Assembly (NCBI RefSeq): GCF_014302995.1
Contig: NZ_CP060295.1
Coordinates: forward strand, 248,001-312,000
From: Variovorax sp. PAMC26660
GTDB lineage: Bacteria; Pseudomonadota; Gammaproteobacteria; Burkholderiales; Burkholderiaceae_C
Direction of reading: 5' to 3'
Length of the DNA: 64,000 nt
This document shows, piece by piece, positions 7,929 through 15,987 of the stretch; position 1 is the first letter of the stretch; each line of letters starts with the position of its first letter. The notes under the pieces are model-generated. The model saw nothing but the letters and a program-made list of their open reading frames with translations, did no database searches and was not told where the DNA came from. The translations under genes and the position numbers were made by a program.

Positions 7929-8513
7929 ATGAACCTCCGCACCCCGTCCCCCACCACCTCCCGCCGTCGGTTGCTGCGCGCGCTGCTGGGCGCCGCGGCC
8001 CTTCAGGCGCCGTTCGCGGCGCTGGCCGGCTTCAATTTCTTCACCAACGAGTACACCGCGACCCGCGACGAGCTGCAGACGCAGATCGCCAAGCGCTTTC
8101 CGGTGGCCGAGCGCTATGCCGAGATCTTCATGGTCGGGCTGCGCGATCCGCAACTGGCGCTCGATGCGCAAACCAACCGCGCGACCATCACTGCCACGCT
8201 GACCATTGCGAGCCCCCTGCTGGCGGCCTCGCCAGTCCAGGGGGTCGTGTCGGTCAGCAGCGCGCTCAGGTACGACGCCGCCACCCGTGCGCTGCGGCTC
8301 GATCACCCCAAGGCGGAAAAGCTCGAGCTGCAGGGCGTGGAAGGCCGCGATGCGCAGCGGCTGCAGAAGGTCGGCGGCGTGGTCGCTCAGGAACTGCTGC
8401 AAGGCCAGGTGCTGCGCAGCTTCACGGCCGATGAACTCACGGTCGGCCGCAAGACCTACGAGATCGGCGACATCACCGTGTTAGACAGTGGGATCAAAGT
8501 CCAACTCAAATGA
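7929..8513 (+). CDS. DUF1439 exported protein
   Basis: A 194-residue protein like YceB-type DUF1439 lipoproteins. The N-terminus has a twin-arginine-like stretch (TSRRRLLRALLGAAALQAPFAALA) acting as an export signal, with no lipobox cysteine. The body contains ADELTVGRKTYEIGDITVLDSGIKVQL, which resembles the family's C-terminal strand region. Function unknown; likely periplasmic. The stop overlaps the start of the GlpQ-like gene (ATGA), so the two are probably translated together. The ATG at 7929 is preferred over a TTG 27 bases upstream. Confidence 0.8.
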   Translation: MNLRTPSPTTSRRRLLRALLGAAALQAPFAALAGFNFFTNEYTATRDELQTQIAKRFPVAERYAEIFMVGLRDPQLALDAQTNRATITATLTIASPLLAASPVQGVVSVSSALRYDAATRALRLDHPKAEKLELQGVEGRDAQRLQKVGGVVAQELLQGQVLRSFTADELTVGRKTYEIGDITVLDSGIKVQLK

Positions 8514-9502
8514 AACACGCCCTTCTTGCCGTCGCCCTGACGCTCTCCGGCTGCACAGCCGTCATGCCCACGGCCAAGCAGCACTTCGACCTCGAAGCGC
8601 ACCGTGGCGGACGCGGCCTTGCCCCTGAAAACACGCTGGCCGCCTTCTCGAATGCCATCGACCTCGGCGTGACCACGCTCGAACTCGACATCGGGCTCAC
8701 GGCCGACGGCGTGGTCGTGATCTCGCACGACACCTCGCTCAACCCCGACCACACGCGCGACGCAAACGGTGCCTGGCTTGCGCCGAAGAGCGGCGCGGCG
8801 ATCCGCTCGCTCACGCTGGCGCAACTGCAGACCTACGACGTGGGTCGCCTCAACCCCGCGAGCGACTACGGCAAGCAGTTCGCGCTGCAGCAGCCGCGCG
8901 ATGGCGAGCGCATTCCGACGCTGGCCGCGCTGTTCGCACAAGTGCAAGCGCGCGGCGCCAATGCAGCGACGGTGCGCTTCAACATCGAGACCAAGATCGA
9001 TCCGAACAAGCCGAATGAAACCGCCGCACCGGAGCCCATGGTGCGCGCGCTGCTGGCCGAGATCGACAAGGCCAAGATGGCCGACCGCGTGACCATCCAG
9101 AGCTTCAACTGGCGCACGCTGGCGCTGGTCGGCCAGCTCGCGCCGCAGTTGCCGCGCGCCTACCTCAGCACGGCCCGCACGCTCAAGGACAGCCGTTGGA
9201 CGGCCGGCCTCGACGCCGCCGGCTTTGCCTCGGTGCCGAAGATGGTGAAGGCGGCGGCGGGCACGACGCCCGGCGCGGTGATCTGGTCGCCCGCCTACGC
9301 CGACCTGACACCCGCAGTCATCAAGGAAGCGCAGCGCCTGGGCATGAAGGTGCTGCCCTGGACCGTGAACCAACGCGCCGACATGCTGCGCCTGATGGAC
9401 TGGGGCGCGGATGGCCTCATCACCGACTACCCCGACGTGCTGCGCGACCTGATACGCGAGCGCGGCCTGTCGCTGCCACCACCCGGAAAGGCCACGTCAT
9501 GA
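8510..9502 (+). CDS. Glycerophosphodiester phosphodiesterase lipoprotein (GlpQ-like)
   Basis: A 330-residue GDPD-fold enzyme that hydrolyses glycerophosphodiesters to glycerol-3-phosphate and an alcohol. The lipobox LSGC (C15) indicates a membrane-anchored periplasmic enzyme. Active-site elements are EAHRGGRGLAPENT (H31, E40), LELDIGLTADGVVVISHD (acidic metal ligands and H73) and a late DWGADGLITDYPD typical of the family. It resembles periplasmic GlpQ more than cytoplasmic UgpQ. The stop overlaps the next ORF (ATGA). Confidence 0.93.
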   Translation: MKHALLAVALTLSGCTAVMPTAKQHFDLEAHRGGRGLAPENTLAAFSNAIDLGVTTLELDIGLTADGVVVISHDTSLNPDHTRDANGAWLAPKSGAAIRSLTLAQLQTYDVGRLNPASDYGKQFALQQPRDGERIPTLAALFAQVQARGANAATVRFNIETKIDPNKPNETAAPEPMVRALLAEIDKAKMADRVTIQSFNWRTLALVGQLAPQLPRAYLSTARTLKDSRWTAGLDAAGFASVPKMVKAAAGTTPGAVIWSPAYADLTPAVIKEAQRLGMKVLPWTVNQRADMLRLMDWGADGLITDYPDVLRDLIRERGLSLPPPGKATS

Positions 9503-9783
9503 GCGGCAACGCCAACCAGCAACTCGACGCCATCGCCGCGCGCCTGGGCGCATTGCGCAATGGCGGCGGCGGCTCGGTCACCACGCTGTCGACCGACGCC
9601 CGCACCAGCACCGAACTGCTCGCCGCCCTGCCCCCGCGTTACGGCGAGGTGCTGCTGAACCTGCTGGACCGGCTCGAATCGAGCGCGCTCTTCAGCGAAG
9701 AGAGCTGTTCCTTCAGCCAGAAAGACCTGCTCGACAACCTGCAGGTGTGGGCCGACAAGGCCCGCGGCCAACTGGTGTCTTAG
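9499..9783 (+). CDS. Small hypothetical protein
   Basis: A 94-residue soluble protein without a signal or membrane segment. It is rich in Leu and Ser and has a central LAALPPRYGEVLLNLLDRLES helix. I do not recognise the family. It overlaps the GlpQ-like gene by 4 bases (ATGA), which supports it being translated. It ends 24 bp before the next ATG, and a promoter for the copper cluster fits in that gap. Confidence 0.65.
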   Translation: MSGNANQQLDAIAARLGALRNGGGGSVTTLSTDARTSTELLAALPPRYGEVLLNLLDRLESSALFSEESCSFSQKDLLDNLQVWADKARGQLVS

Positions 9784-9793
9784 GGCACCGGTT

Positions 9794-9799
9794 TATCAT
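9794..9799 (+). promoter_or_regulatory. -10 element before the copper cluster
   Basis: TATCAT ends 8 nt before the ATG at 9808. The first gene of the metal cluster would then have a leaderless or nearly leaderless mRNA. Confidence 0.4.
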
Positions 9800-9807
9800 C
9801 GCGCCCC

Positions 9808-10224
9808 ATGCGCACCCTGCTGCTCGCCTTGATGATCGTCCTGCTGCCCATTCGCGGCTGGCTCGGCGACGCCATGGCGGTCGAGATGGTGCGGCACTCG
9901 CTGCCCACGGCAGCAGTGGCCGTGTCGATGGCTTCTTCGGCCGCCATGGCCTCTGAAGCGCATTGCCATGAAGCCATGGAGGCCGGCAACGGCGCCATGG
10001 ACATGGCCGACCACACCGGCTCCCACGACAACAGCAGCGACAACGGCGCAGACCATCAAGGCTGCAACACCTGCACCGCCTGCCAGGTCTGCCACACGGT
10101 GGCGCTCGGCGGCATGCCCCTCATCGACATCGTGCACGGTGCGCCCCAGGCGCCGCCCGCTGCACACGCGAGCCGCTTCGTCAGCGCAGAGCCCGCCCTG
10201 GGCTTCAAGCCGCCCATTTCCTGA
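9808..10224 (+). CDS. His/Cys/Met-rich exported protein of the copper cluster
   Basis: A 138-residue protein with a hydrophobic start (MRTLLLALMIVLLPIRGWLG) and a middle full of metal-binding residues: HCHEAMEAGNGAMDMADH, then HQGCNTCTACQVCH. The pattern of clustered His, Met and CxxC pairs fits a periplasmic metal-binding or metal-sensing protein like the small exported proteins that head copper or cobalt resistance operons (DUF2946/CzcI-like). The family assignment is by composition and position only. It is followed at 164 bp by the TolC-like gene. Confidence 0.6.
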   Translation: MRTLLLALMIVLLPIRGWLGDAMAVEMVRHSLPTAAVAVSMASSAAMASEAHCHEAMEAGNGAMDMADHTGSHDNSSDNGADHQGCNTCTACQVCHTVALGGMPLIDIVHGAPQAPPAAHASRFVSAEPALGFKPPIS

Positions 10225-10388
10225 TCTCCCTGCCCGTAGTCCGTCCGCAGTGAGCCTTTGCAGGCTCGCAGCGTCCGTCGAATTGCTCATGGAGATCGAG
10301 CGTGAACCCCTTTGTTCGCTGGCAAGCTGCCGGCATCCCCAGCCATGTGACAACACCACATGGCGATCTGCGCCCGCCCAGCGGACGC

Positions 10389-11816
10389 ATGGCCTCTCAT
10401 TCATTCATCCGAAGTGCCGTTGCCCTGGCCGGCGTGTTGACGCTGGCCGGCTGCGCCAGCCTCTCGTCCGACGGCGGCATCGCCGACGTGCAGGCGCTGG
10501 TCAGCGGCAACCCGCTGATGGCGGGCACCACGGCCCAGCGCACGCCTGACGAGGCTTCGCAAAAGAGCGTCGATACGCTGCTCGCCAAGCCACTGGACGC
10601 CGAAGCCGCCGTGCGCATCGCGCTCGTCAACGGCCCGCGCGTGCAGGACGCCTTTGCCACGCTGCAACTGAGCGACGCCGACCGCGTGCAGGCCGCGAGC
10701 CTGCCGAACCCGGTGCTCTCTTTCAGCCGTCTGGCGCAGGGCAGCGAACGCGAGTTCGAGCGAATGCTCAGCTTCAACGTGGTGGGCCTGATCACGCTGC
10801 CGTGGCAGGCCCGCTGGGCCGGCCAGCGGCACGAGGCTGCCAAGTTGCAGGCCGCGCAGAGCGTGCTGATATTGGCCGCCGACACCCGCCGCGCCTGGGT
10901 GCGCGCGGTGGCGGCGCAACAAAGCGTGGTCTACCTGCGTGATGCGAAGGAGGCCACCGAAGCCGGCGCTGAACTCGCACACCGCATGGCCAAAGCCGGC
11001 AACTGGAGCGCCCTGCAACGCACGCGCGAACAACTGCTGCTGGCCGACGCGGCCGCGCAGCTTGCGCGGGCCGAGCAGGCCGCCGTCGCGAGCCGCGAAC
11101 AGCTCACGCGCCTGATGGGCCTGAGCGGCACACGCATCAGCTACACCTTGCCCGACCGCCTGCCGCCGCTGCCGCAAGCCGCGCCCGAGCTGGGCGACGT
11201 GCAGGCGCTGGCGCTGCGCGACCGGCTCGATGTGCGCTCGGCGCAGTCGCACAACACGGCGGTCGCCGGTTCGCTCGGCCTCACGCACGCCACCAGCGTG
11301 ATCAACGCAATGGAACTGGGCGTGGTGCGCAACACCACGTTCGACAACGACGCCGACCGCACGAAAAAGACCAAGCGCGGCTTCGAGCTCGATCTGCCCA
11401 TTCCGATCTTCGACTGGGGCCAGGCGCGCAACGGCCGCGCCGAGGCGCAGTACCTGCAGTCGGCCGCACGCGTGCGCGACGTGGGTGTGCTGGCCGCGAG
11501 CGAGGCACGCGAGGCCTGGCAGGGCTGGAACACCGCCTACGCCATCGCCCGCCGCTACCGCGACGAGGTGTTGCCGCTGCGCAAGCAGGTGAACGAAGAG
11601 ATGGTGCTGCGCTACAACGGCATGCTCGCGAGTGTGTGGGAGCTGCTGGGCGAAACGCGCGCGAGCATGCTGGTGGTGAACGCCGGCATCGAGGCGCAGC
11701 GCGACTTCTGGCTGGCGGACACCGATCTGCAGCTGGTGCTCACGGGCAGCTCGCCCGGTGGCATGACGGCACTGCAGACGGCTGCGACCGGTGAACCTGC
11801 GGCGGGGGGGCACTGA
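10389..11816 (+). CDS. TolC-family outer-membrane lipoprotein
   Basis: A 475-residue outer-membrane factor. A signal with lipobox LAGC (VLTLAGCASL) marks it as lipid-anchored. The rest is the two-repeat coiled-coil/barrel protein of the TolC/CusC/NodT type, with long amphipathic Ala/Gln/Arg helices and the family PIFDWGQARN motif near residue 340. OMFs normally export substrates with an inner-membrane pump and a periplasmic adaptor; neither is nearby. The ATG at 10389 gives a clean signal peptide; an ATG 87 bases upstream would add a polar extension and is less likely. Confidence 0.88.
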   Translation: MASHSFIRSAVALAGVLTLAGCASLSSDGGIADVQALVSGNPLMAGTTAQRTPDEASQKSVDTLLAKPLDAEAAVRIALVNGPRVQDAFATLQLSDADRVQAASLPNPVLSFSRLAQGSEREFERMLSFNVVGLITLPWQARWAGQRHEAAKLQAAQSVLILAADTRRAWVRAVAAQQSVVYLRDAKEATEAGAELAHRMAKAGNWSALQRTREQLLLADAAAQLARAEQAAVASREQLTRLMGLSGTRISYTLPDRLPPLPQAAPELGDVQALALRDRLDVRSAQSHNTAVAGSLGLTHATSVINAMELGVVRNTTFDNDADRTKKTKRGFELDLPIPIFDWGQARNGRAEAQYLQSAARVRDVGVLAASEAREAWQGWNTAYAIARRYRDEVLPLRKQVNEEMVLRYNGMLASVWELLGETRASMLVVNAGIEAQRDFWLADTDLQLVLTGSSPGGMTALQTAATGEPAAGGH

Positions 11817-11876
11817 GATGACAGCTTGCTCTTCTGTTCGTCGCGTTGTTGTGTTTGGCGTGCGTTGTTCTGAGCG

Positions 11877-12140
11877 CTGCCGTTCAGGGCGTCGCTCACG
11901 CCGACACGGTGCTCTTTTTCGCGAATGTCCCCCGCTTCGCTCCTCCTTTATTTCGCGAAAAAGAGCCCCGTATCGGCGCGAGCGTTGGACAGAGCGGTCG
12001 TTGATCGCAGGATCAATCAGAGCGTGCCCATGTGCGAATGACGCCGGGAGCTCCCCGCAGCGAAATAAAGGAGGAGCGAAGCGGGGGACATTCGCGGAGG
12101 GGAGCACCTGGTGTCATTCGCACTCGCCCCGAATGAACCC
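11877..12140 (+). repeat. Paired-hairpin dispersed repeat, copy 1
   Basis: This fills most of the 371-bp gap between the TolC-like gene and the multicopper oxidase. Hairpin A is 11906-11925 with 11952-11971 (one mismatch); hairpin B is 12032-12056 with 12099-12123 (three mismatches). The 36-nt segment 11921-11956 around loop A is the exact reverse complement of 12060-12095 in loop B. The second copy, at 34472-34735, is about 90% identical and in the same orientation. It encodes nothing convincing and looks like a REP/BIME- or MITE-like non-autonomous element. Confidence 0.88.
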
Positions 12141-12187
12141 GCACCCACACCCGAGCCACAGCAACATCTCCGCCAAGGACAACTGAA

Positions 12188-13576
12188 ATGAACCGACGCA
12201 ACTTCTTCGCGGGCGCTGCAACGGCCGTCGCCGCATCAACAGTCAGCCGCGTGTCGATGGCCGCACTGCCCGAACCGGTGACCCAAAGCTCCACCGCCAC
12301 CGCACCACCGCTCGTGCCGCCGAATGGCCGGCCCTACAACCCCGTCGTCACCCTCAACGGCTGGACCTTGCCCTGGCGCATGAACGCCGGCGTCAAGGAA
12401 TTTCACCTCGTCGCTGAACCCGTGGTGCGCGAAATGGCGCCCGGCTTCAAGGTCAACATGTGGGGCTACAACGGCCAGTCGCCCGGTCCGACCATCGAAG
12501 TGGTCGAGGGTGACCGCGTGCGCATCTACGTCACCAACAAGCTCCCTGAACACACGACCGTGCACTGGCACGGCCAGCGCCTGCCCAACGGCATGGACGG
12601 CGTGGGCGGCATCACGCAGCCGCACATTCCGCCCGGCAAGACCTTCGTCTACGAGTTCACCGCACGCCGCCCCGGCACCTTCATGTACCACCCGCATGCC
12701 GACGAGATGGTGCAGATGGCGATGGGAATGATGGGCTTCTGGGTCACCCATCCGAAGGCAGACCATCCGCTGATCGAGCCCGTGCAGCGCGACTTCTGCT
12801 TTCTGCTCGGCAGCTTCGACATCGAGCCCGGCAGCGCCACGCCCAAGGTCAACACCATGACCGACTTCAACATCTGGAGCTTCAACAGCCGCGTGTTCCC
12901 GGCCATCGACACGCTGAACGTGCGCAAGGGCGACCGCGTGCGCATCCGCGCGGGCAACCTCACGATGACCAACCACCCGATCCACATCCACGGCCACGAG
13001 TTCGAGGTGACCGGCACCGATGGCGGCCCCGTGCCGCGCACCGCACGCTGGCCCGAGGTGTCGGTCGACGTGGCGGTGGGCCAGATGCGGCAGATGGAGT
13101 TCATCGCCGACGAGGAAGGCGACTGGGCGCTGCACTGCCACAAGGCGCATCACACGATGGGGCCGATGGGCCACGACGTGCCGACCATGATCGGCGTCGA
13201 CCAGAAAGGCGTGGTCGACAAGATCCGCAAGCTGGTGCCCGACTACATGGTGATGGGCGACAAGGGCATGGCGGACATGGGCGAGATGGAAATGCCCATC
13301 CCCGACAACACGATGCCGATGATGACCGGCACCGGCCCCTTCGGATCGGCCGAGATGGGCGGCATGTTCACGCTGCTCAAGGTGCGACGCGACCAGAAAC
13401 CGGGCGACTACCGCAACCCCGGCTGGTTCAAGCACCCGGCCGGGACCGTCGCGCGCGAAGTGCCCGGCGCGGCCGTACCGCCGGCCACGCGCAGCACCTC
13501 TTCTGCCAAGGACGGCGACGGCAAGACCGACGCCACTGTGCGCAAGCCCTCGGGCCAGGGCGCTCACAACCACTGA
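12188..13576 (+). CDS. Multicopper oxidase (CopA/CueO-like)
   Basis: A 462-residue periplasmic cuproxidase likely to oxidise Cu(I) to the less toxic Cu(II). Twin-arginine signal MNRRNFFAGA, as expected for a folded Tat substrate. The copper ligands are all visible: HWHG (126-129), HPH (168-170), HPIHIHGH (263-270) and HCHKAHHTMGPM (316-327; C317 type 1 ligand, M327 axial). Met-rich stretches (about 360-385) resemble the copper-recruiting inserts of CueO/CopA. It heads the right half of the cluster and is followed at 22 bp by the cupredoxin. It is shorter than classical PcoA/CopA (about 600 aa). Confidence 0.93.
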   Translation: MNRRNFFAGAATAVAASTVSRVSMAALPEPVTQSSTATAPPLVPPNGRPYNPVVTLNGWTLPWRMNAGVKEFHLVAEPVVREMAPGFKVNMWGYNGQSPGPTIEVVEGDRVRIYVTNKLPEHTTVHWHGQRLPNGMDGVGGITQPHIPPGKTFVYEFTARRPGTFMYHPHADEMVQMAMGMMGFWVTHPKADHPLIEPVQRDFCFLLGSFDIEPGSATPKVNTMTDFNIWSFNSRVFPAIDTLNVRKGDRVRIRAGNLTMTNHPIHIHGHEFEVTGTDGGPVPRTARWPEVSVDVAVGQMRQMEFIADEEGDWALHCHKAHHTMGPMGHDVPTMIGVDQKGVVDKIRKLVPDYMVMGDKGMADMGEMEMPIPDNTMPMMTGTGPFGSAEMGGMFTLLKVRRDQKPGDYRNPGWFKHPAGTVAREVPGAAVPPATRSTSSAKDGDGKTDATVRKPSGQGAHNH

Positions 13577-13598
13577 TCATTTTTCTGGAAGTCATTTC

Positions 13599-14114
13599 AT
13601 GAACAAGACACTCGCATCCATCGCCGCCTGCCTCGCACTCGCTGGCGCCGCCACCATGGCGCAGGCCCACGAGAACCACGGCGCCAAGCCCCACGGCACC
13701 ACCACGGCCGCGCCCGAACAGAAGCCCTGGGGCATCGCCGGCCAGGCGCGCTCGGTGAAACGCACCATCGACATCGCGATGGCCGACGACATGACCTTCA
13801 CCCCCTCGGTGATCGAAGTGCGCGAGGGCGACACCATCCGCCTGCGACTGAAGAACCGCGGCAAGGAGCTGCATGAACTCGTGCTGGGAACCACGGCCGA
13901 GATCGAAGCCCATGCGGCCATGATGAAGAAATTCCCGGACATGGAGCACGACGACCCGTGGATGGTGCACGTGCCCGCCGGCAAGACCGGCGACATGGTC
14001 TGGACCTTCAACCGCGCCGGCGATTTCGACTTCGCCTGTCTGGTGAAGGACCACTACGAACTCGGCATGGCCGGCCGCATCCGCGTGCTGGCCGCCGCCG
14101 CGCCCAAGCCATGA
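13599..14114 (+). CDS. CopI-like periplasmic cupredoxin
   Basis: A 171-residue exported blue-copper-fold protein. Signal peptide ends at ATMAQA, then a His-rich start (HENHGAKPHG). Type 1 copper ligands are visible as LHELVL (His) and, near the C-terminus, FACLVKDHYELGM (Cys-His-Met). The Met-rich MMKKFPDME is typical of CopI, which protects periplasmic enzymes from copper. It lies 22 bp after the multicopper oxidase and 16 bp before the DUF411 gene, so the three form one unit. Confidence 0.88.
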   Translation: MNKTLASIAACLALAGAATMAQAHENHGAKPHGTTTAAPEQKPWGIAGQARSVKRTIDIAMADDMTFTPSVIEVREGDTIRLRLKNRGKELHELVLGTTAEIEAHAAMMKKFPDMEHDDPWMVHVPAGKTGDMVWTFNRAGDFDFACLVKDHYELGMAGRIRVLAAAAPKP

Positions 14115-14130
14115 CGACAAGGAAAGAACC

Positions 14131-14598
14131 ATGCAACGACGAACACTGCTGAAACGCGCCGCCCCGCTGCTGGCGCTCGCCTCCGCCGCCACATTGCCGC
14201 TCGCGGCCCTGGCCGCGGCGCCGATGGTCGAGATCTGGAAAGACCCGAACTGCGGCTGCTGCCAGGACTGGGTCAAGCACCTCAACAAGAACGGTCTGGC
14301 CACCCGCGTGCACGACGAAGGCAACAGCGCCGCGCGCGAACGGCTGGGCGTGCCCGCCAAGCTGGGCTCGTGCCACACCGGGCGGGTCGGTGGCTATGCC
14401 ATCGAAGGCCATGTGCCCGCGCGCGAAGTGCATCGCCTGCTGAAGGAAAAGCCCAAGGCCATCGGCCTTGCCGTGCCCGGGATGCCGGTCGGCTCGCCGG
14501 GCATGGACGGCCCGGCGTATGGCGATCAGCGCGATCCCTACGACGTGCTGCTGATCCTCGCCGACGGCAGCACGCACATCTACCAAAGCTACCGCTGA
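14131..14598 (+). CDS. DUF411 metal-binding protein
   Basis: A 155-residue exported protein. A signal-like N-terminus with RR (MQRRTLLKRAAPLLALASAA) is followed by the family core VEIWKDPNCGCCQDWVKHL, with a CGCC metal-binding site, and SCHTGRVGGYAIEGHVPA, which carries the second conserved Cys/His. DUF411 proteins are repeatedly found in copper and other metal clusters; the exact role (chaperone or sequestration) is not established. Confidence 0.92.
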   Translation: MQRRTLLKRAAPLLALASAATLPLAALAAAPMVEIWKDPNCGCCQDWVKHLNKNGLATRVHDEGNSAARERLGVPAKLGSCHTGRVGGYAIEGHVPAREVHRLLKEKPKAIGLAVPGMPVGSPGMDGPAYGDQRDPYDVLLILADGSTHIYQSYR

Positions 14599-14630
14599 AC
14601 TCTTTGACAACCCTCGAAATGAAATTCACC

Positions 14631-14921
14631 ATGAAAAAACTCGTTACCGCGCTCTCGGCCGCCCTGCTTGCCGCCGCTGCATTCGCCCAGGCCACGCTGC
14701 CGTCCGTCGACGGCGAAGTGCGCAAGATCGACACCGATGCGAAGAAGATCACCCTCAAGCACGGCGACATCCAGAACCTCGACATGATGGGCATGACGAT
14801 GGTCTTCCGCGTGAAAGACCCGGCCCTGCTCACCAAGGTCAAGGCCGGCGACAAGGTGCGCTTCACGGCCGACAAGGTCGACGGCGCGCTGACGGTCATG
14901 TCGATCGAGCCGGCCAACTGA
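14631..14921 (+). CDS. CusF-like periplasmic copper-binding protein
   Basis: A small exported OB-fold protein of 96 residues. Signal [21 protein letters not shown], then [28 protein letters not shown]. His and the MTM pair match the Cu(I) ligands of CusF. The Trp that caps copper in the E. coli protein is Met here (LDMMGMTM), as in several homologues. It would pass Cu(I) to an efflux pump, yet no CusCBA pump is nearby. An ATG 12 bases upstream (14619) is also in frame; I chose 14631 because it gives the cleaner signal peptide. Confidence 0.85.
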   Translation: MKKLVTALSAALLAAAAFAQATLPSVDGEVRKIDTDAKKITLKHGDIQNLDMMGMTMVFRVKDPALLTKVKAGDKVRFTADKVDGALTVMSIEPAN

Positions 14922-14948
14922 GTCCGGGGAGCCCCGTCGCCGCATCCC

Positions 14949-14954
14949 TAGAAT
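14949..14954 (+). promoter_or_regulatory. -10 element before accA
   Basis: TAGAAT lies 34 bp before the accA TTG. It leaves room for a short 5' leader with AGGAA (14978-14982) before the start. Confidence 0.35.
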
Positions 14955-14988
14955 GCGGCGACGAACACGCCGGACACAGGAACAGAAC

Positions 14989-15972
14989 TTGGCCAAACGA
15001 AGCTATCTCGACTTCGAGCACCCCATTGCGGAACTCGAATCCCGGATCGACGCCTTGCGCTCGATGCAGGAAGGGTCCGCAGTAGACATTTCGCAGGAAA
15101 TCGACCAGCTCGACAAGAAGGGCCAGCAACTCACCAAGGACATCTACGGTGAACTCACGCCGTGGCAGGTCTTCAAGATCGCACGGCACCCGGAGCGCCC
15201 GCTCACGCTCGACTACATCCAGGCCATCTTCACGGACTTCGTCGAACTGCACGGCGACCGCCACTACGCCGACGACATGGCGCTGGTCGGTGGCCTGGCC
15301 CGCTTCAATGGCACGCCCTGCATGGTGCTCGGCCACCAGCGCGGCGCCGACACCCGCGAGCGCGTGCTGCGCAACTACGGCATGTGCAAGCCCGAGGGCT
15401 ATCGCAAGGCGCTGCGCCTGATGAAGACGGCCGAAAAATTCGGCCTGCCGGTGTTCACCTTCGTCGACACCATGGGCGCCTACCCCGGCATCGACGCCGA
15501 GGAGCGCGGCCAGTCCGAGGCCATCGGCCGCAACATCCTGGAAATGGCGCAGCTCGAAGTGCCGATCGTCACCACGGTGATCGGTGAAGGCGGCTCCGGC
15601 GGTGCGCTCGGCATCGCGGTGGCCGACCAGATGCTGATGCTGCAGTACGCGGTGTATTCGGTGATCAGCCCCGAAGGCTGCGCATCGATTCTCTGGAAGA
15701 CCAGCGAACGGGCGCAGGACGCGGCCGAGGCGCTGGGCATCACCGCGCCGCGCCTGAAGGCGCTCGGCCTGATCGACAAGATCGTGAGCGAGCCGGTCGG
15801 CGGCGCCCACCGCGATCCGAAGCAGGCTGCGGCGTCGCTCAAGCGCGCGCTCGGCGACGCGCTGCGGCAACTGACCGACCTGAAGCCCCAGGCGCTGGTC
15901 GACCAGCGCTACGCGAAGCTGCAGAGCTACGGGCGCTTCGTGGACATCAAGGCGAGTGCAGGCGGGCGCTGA
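14989..15972 (+). CDS. accA: Acetyl-CoA carboxylase carboxyltransferase subunit alpha
   Basis: A 327-residue enzyme subunit that with AccD transfers the carboxyl group from biotin to acetyl-CoA in fatty-acid synthesis. Full-length, with conserved blocks [58 protein letters not shown] and [11 protein letters not shown]. The start is TTG at 14989: family proteins begin (M)AKRSYLDFE..., and AGGAA sits six bases upstream. No ATG fits. The gene stands alone, after the copper cluster and convergent with the oxidoreductase. Confidence 0.97.
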   Translation: MAKRSYLDFEHPIAELESRIDALRSMQEGSAVDISQEIDQLDKKGQQLTKDIYGELTPWQVFKIARHPERPLTLDYIQAIFTDFVELHGDRHYADDMALVGGLARFNGTPCMVLGHQRGADTRERVLRNYGMCKPEGYRKALRLMKTAEKFGLPVFTFVDTMGAYPGIDAEERGQSEAIGRNILEMAQLEVPIVTTVIGEGGSGGALGIAVADQMLMLQYAVYSVISPEGCASILWKTSERAQDAAEALGITAPRLKALGLIDKIVSEPVGGAHRDPKQAAASLKRALGDALRQLTDLKPQALVDQRYAKLQSYGRFVDIKASAGGR

Positions 15973-15987
15973 AAACCCGCCCAGGAC

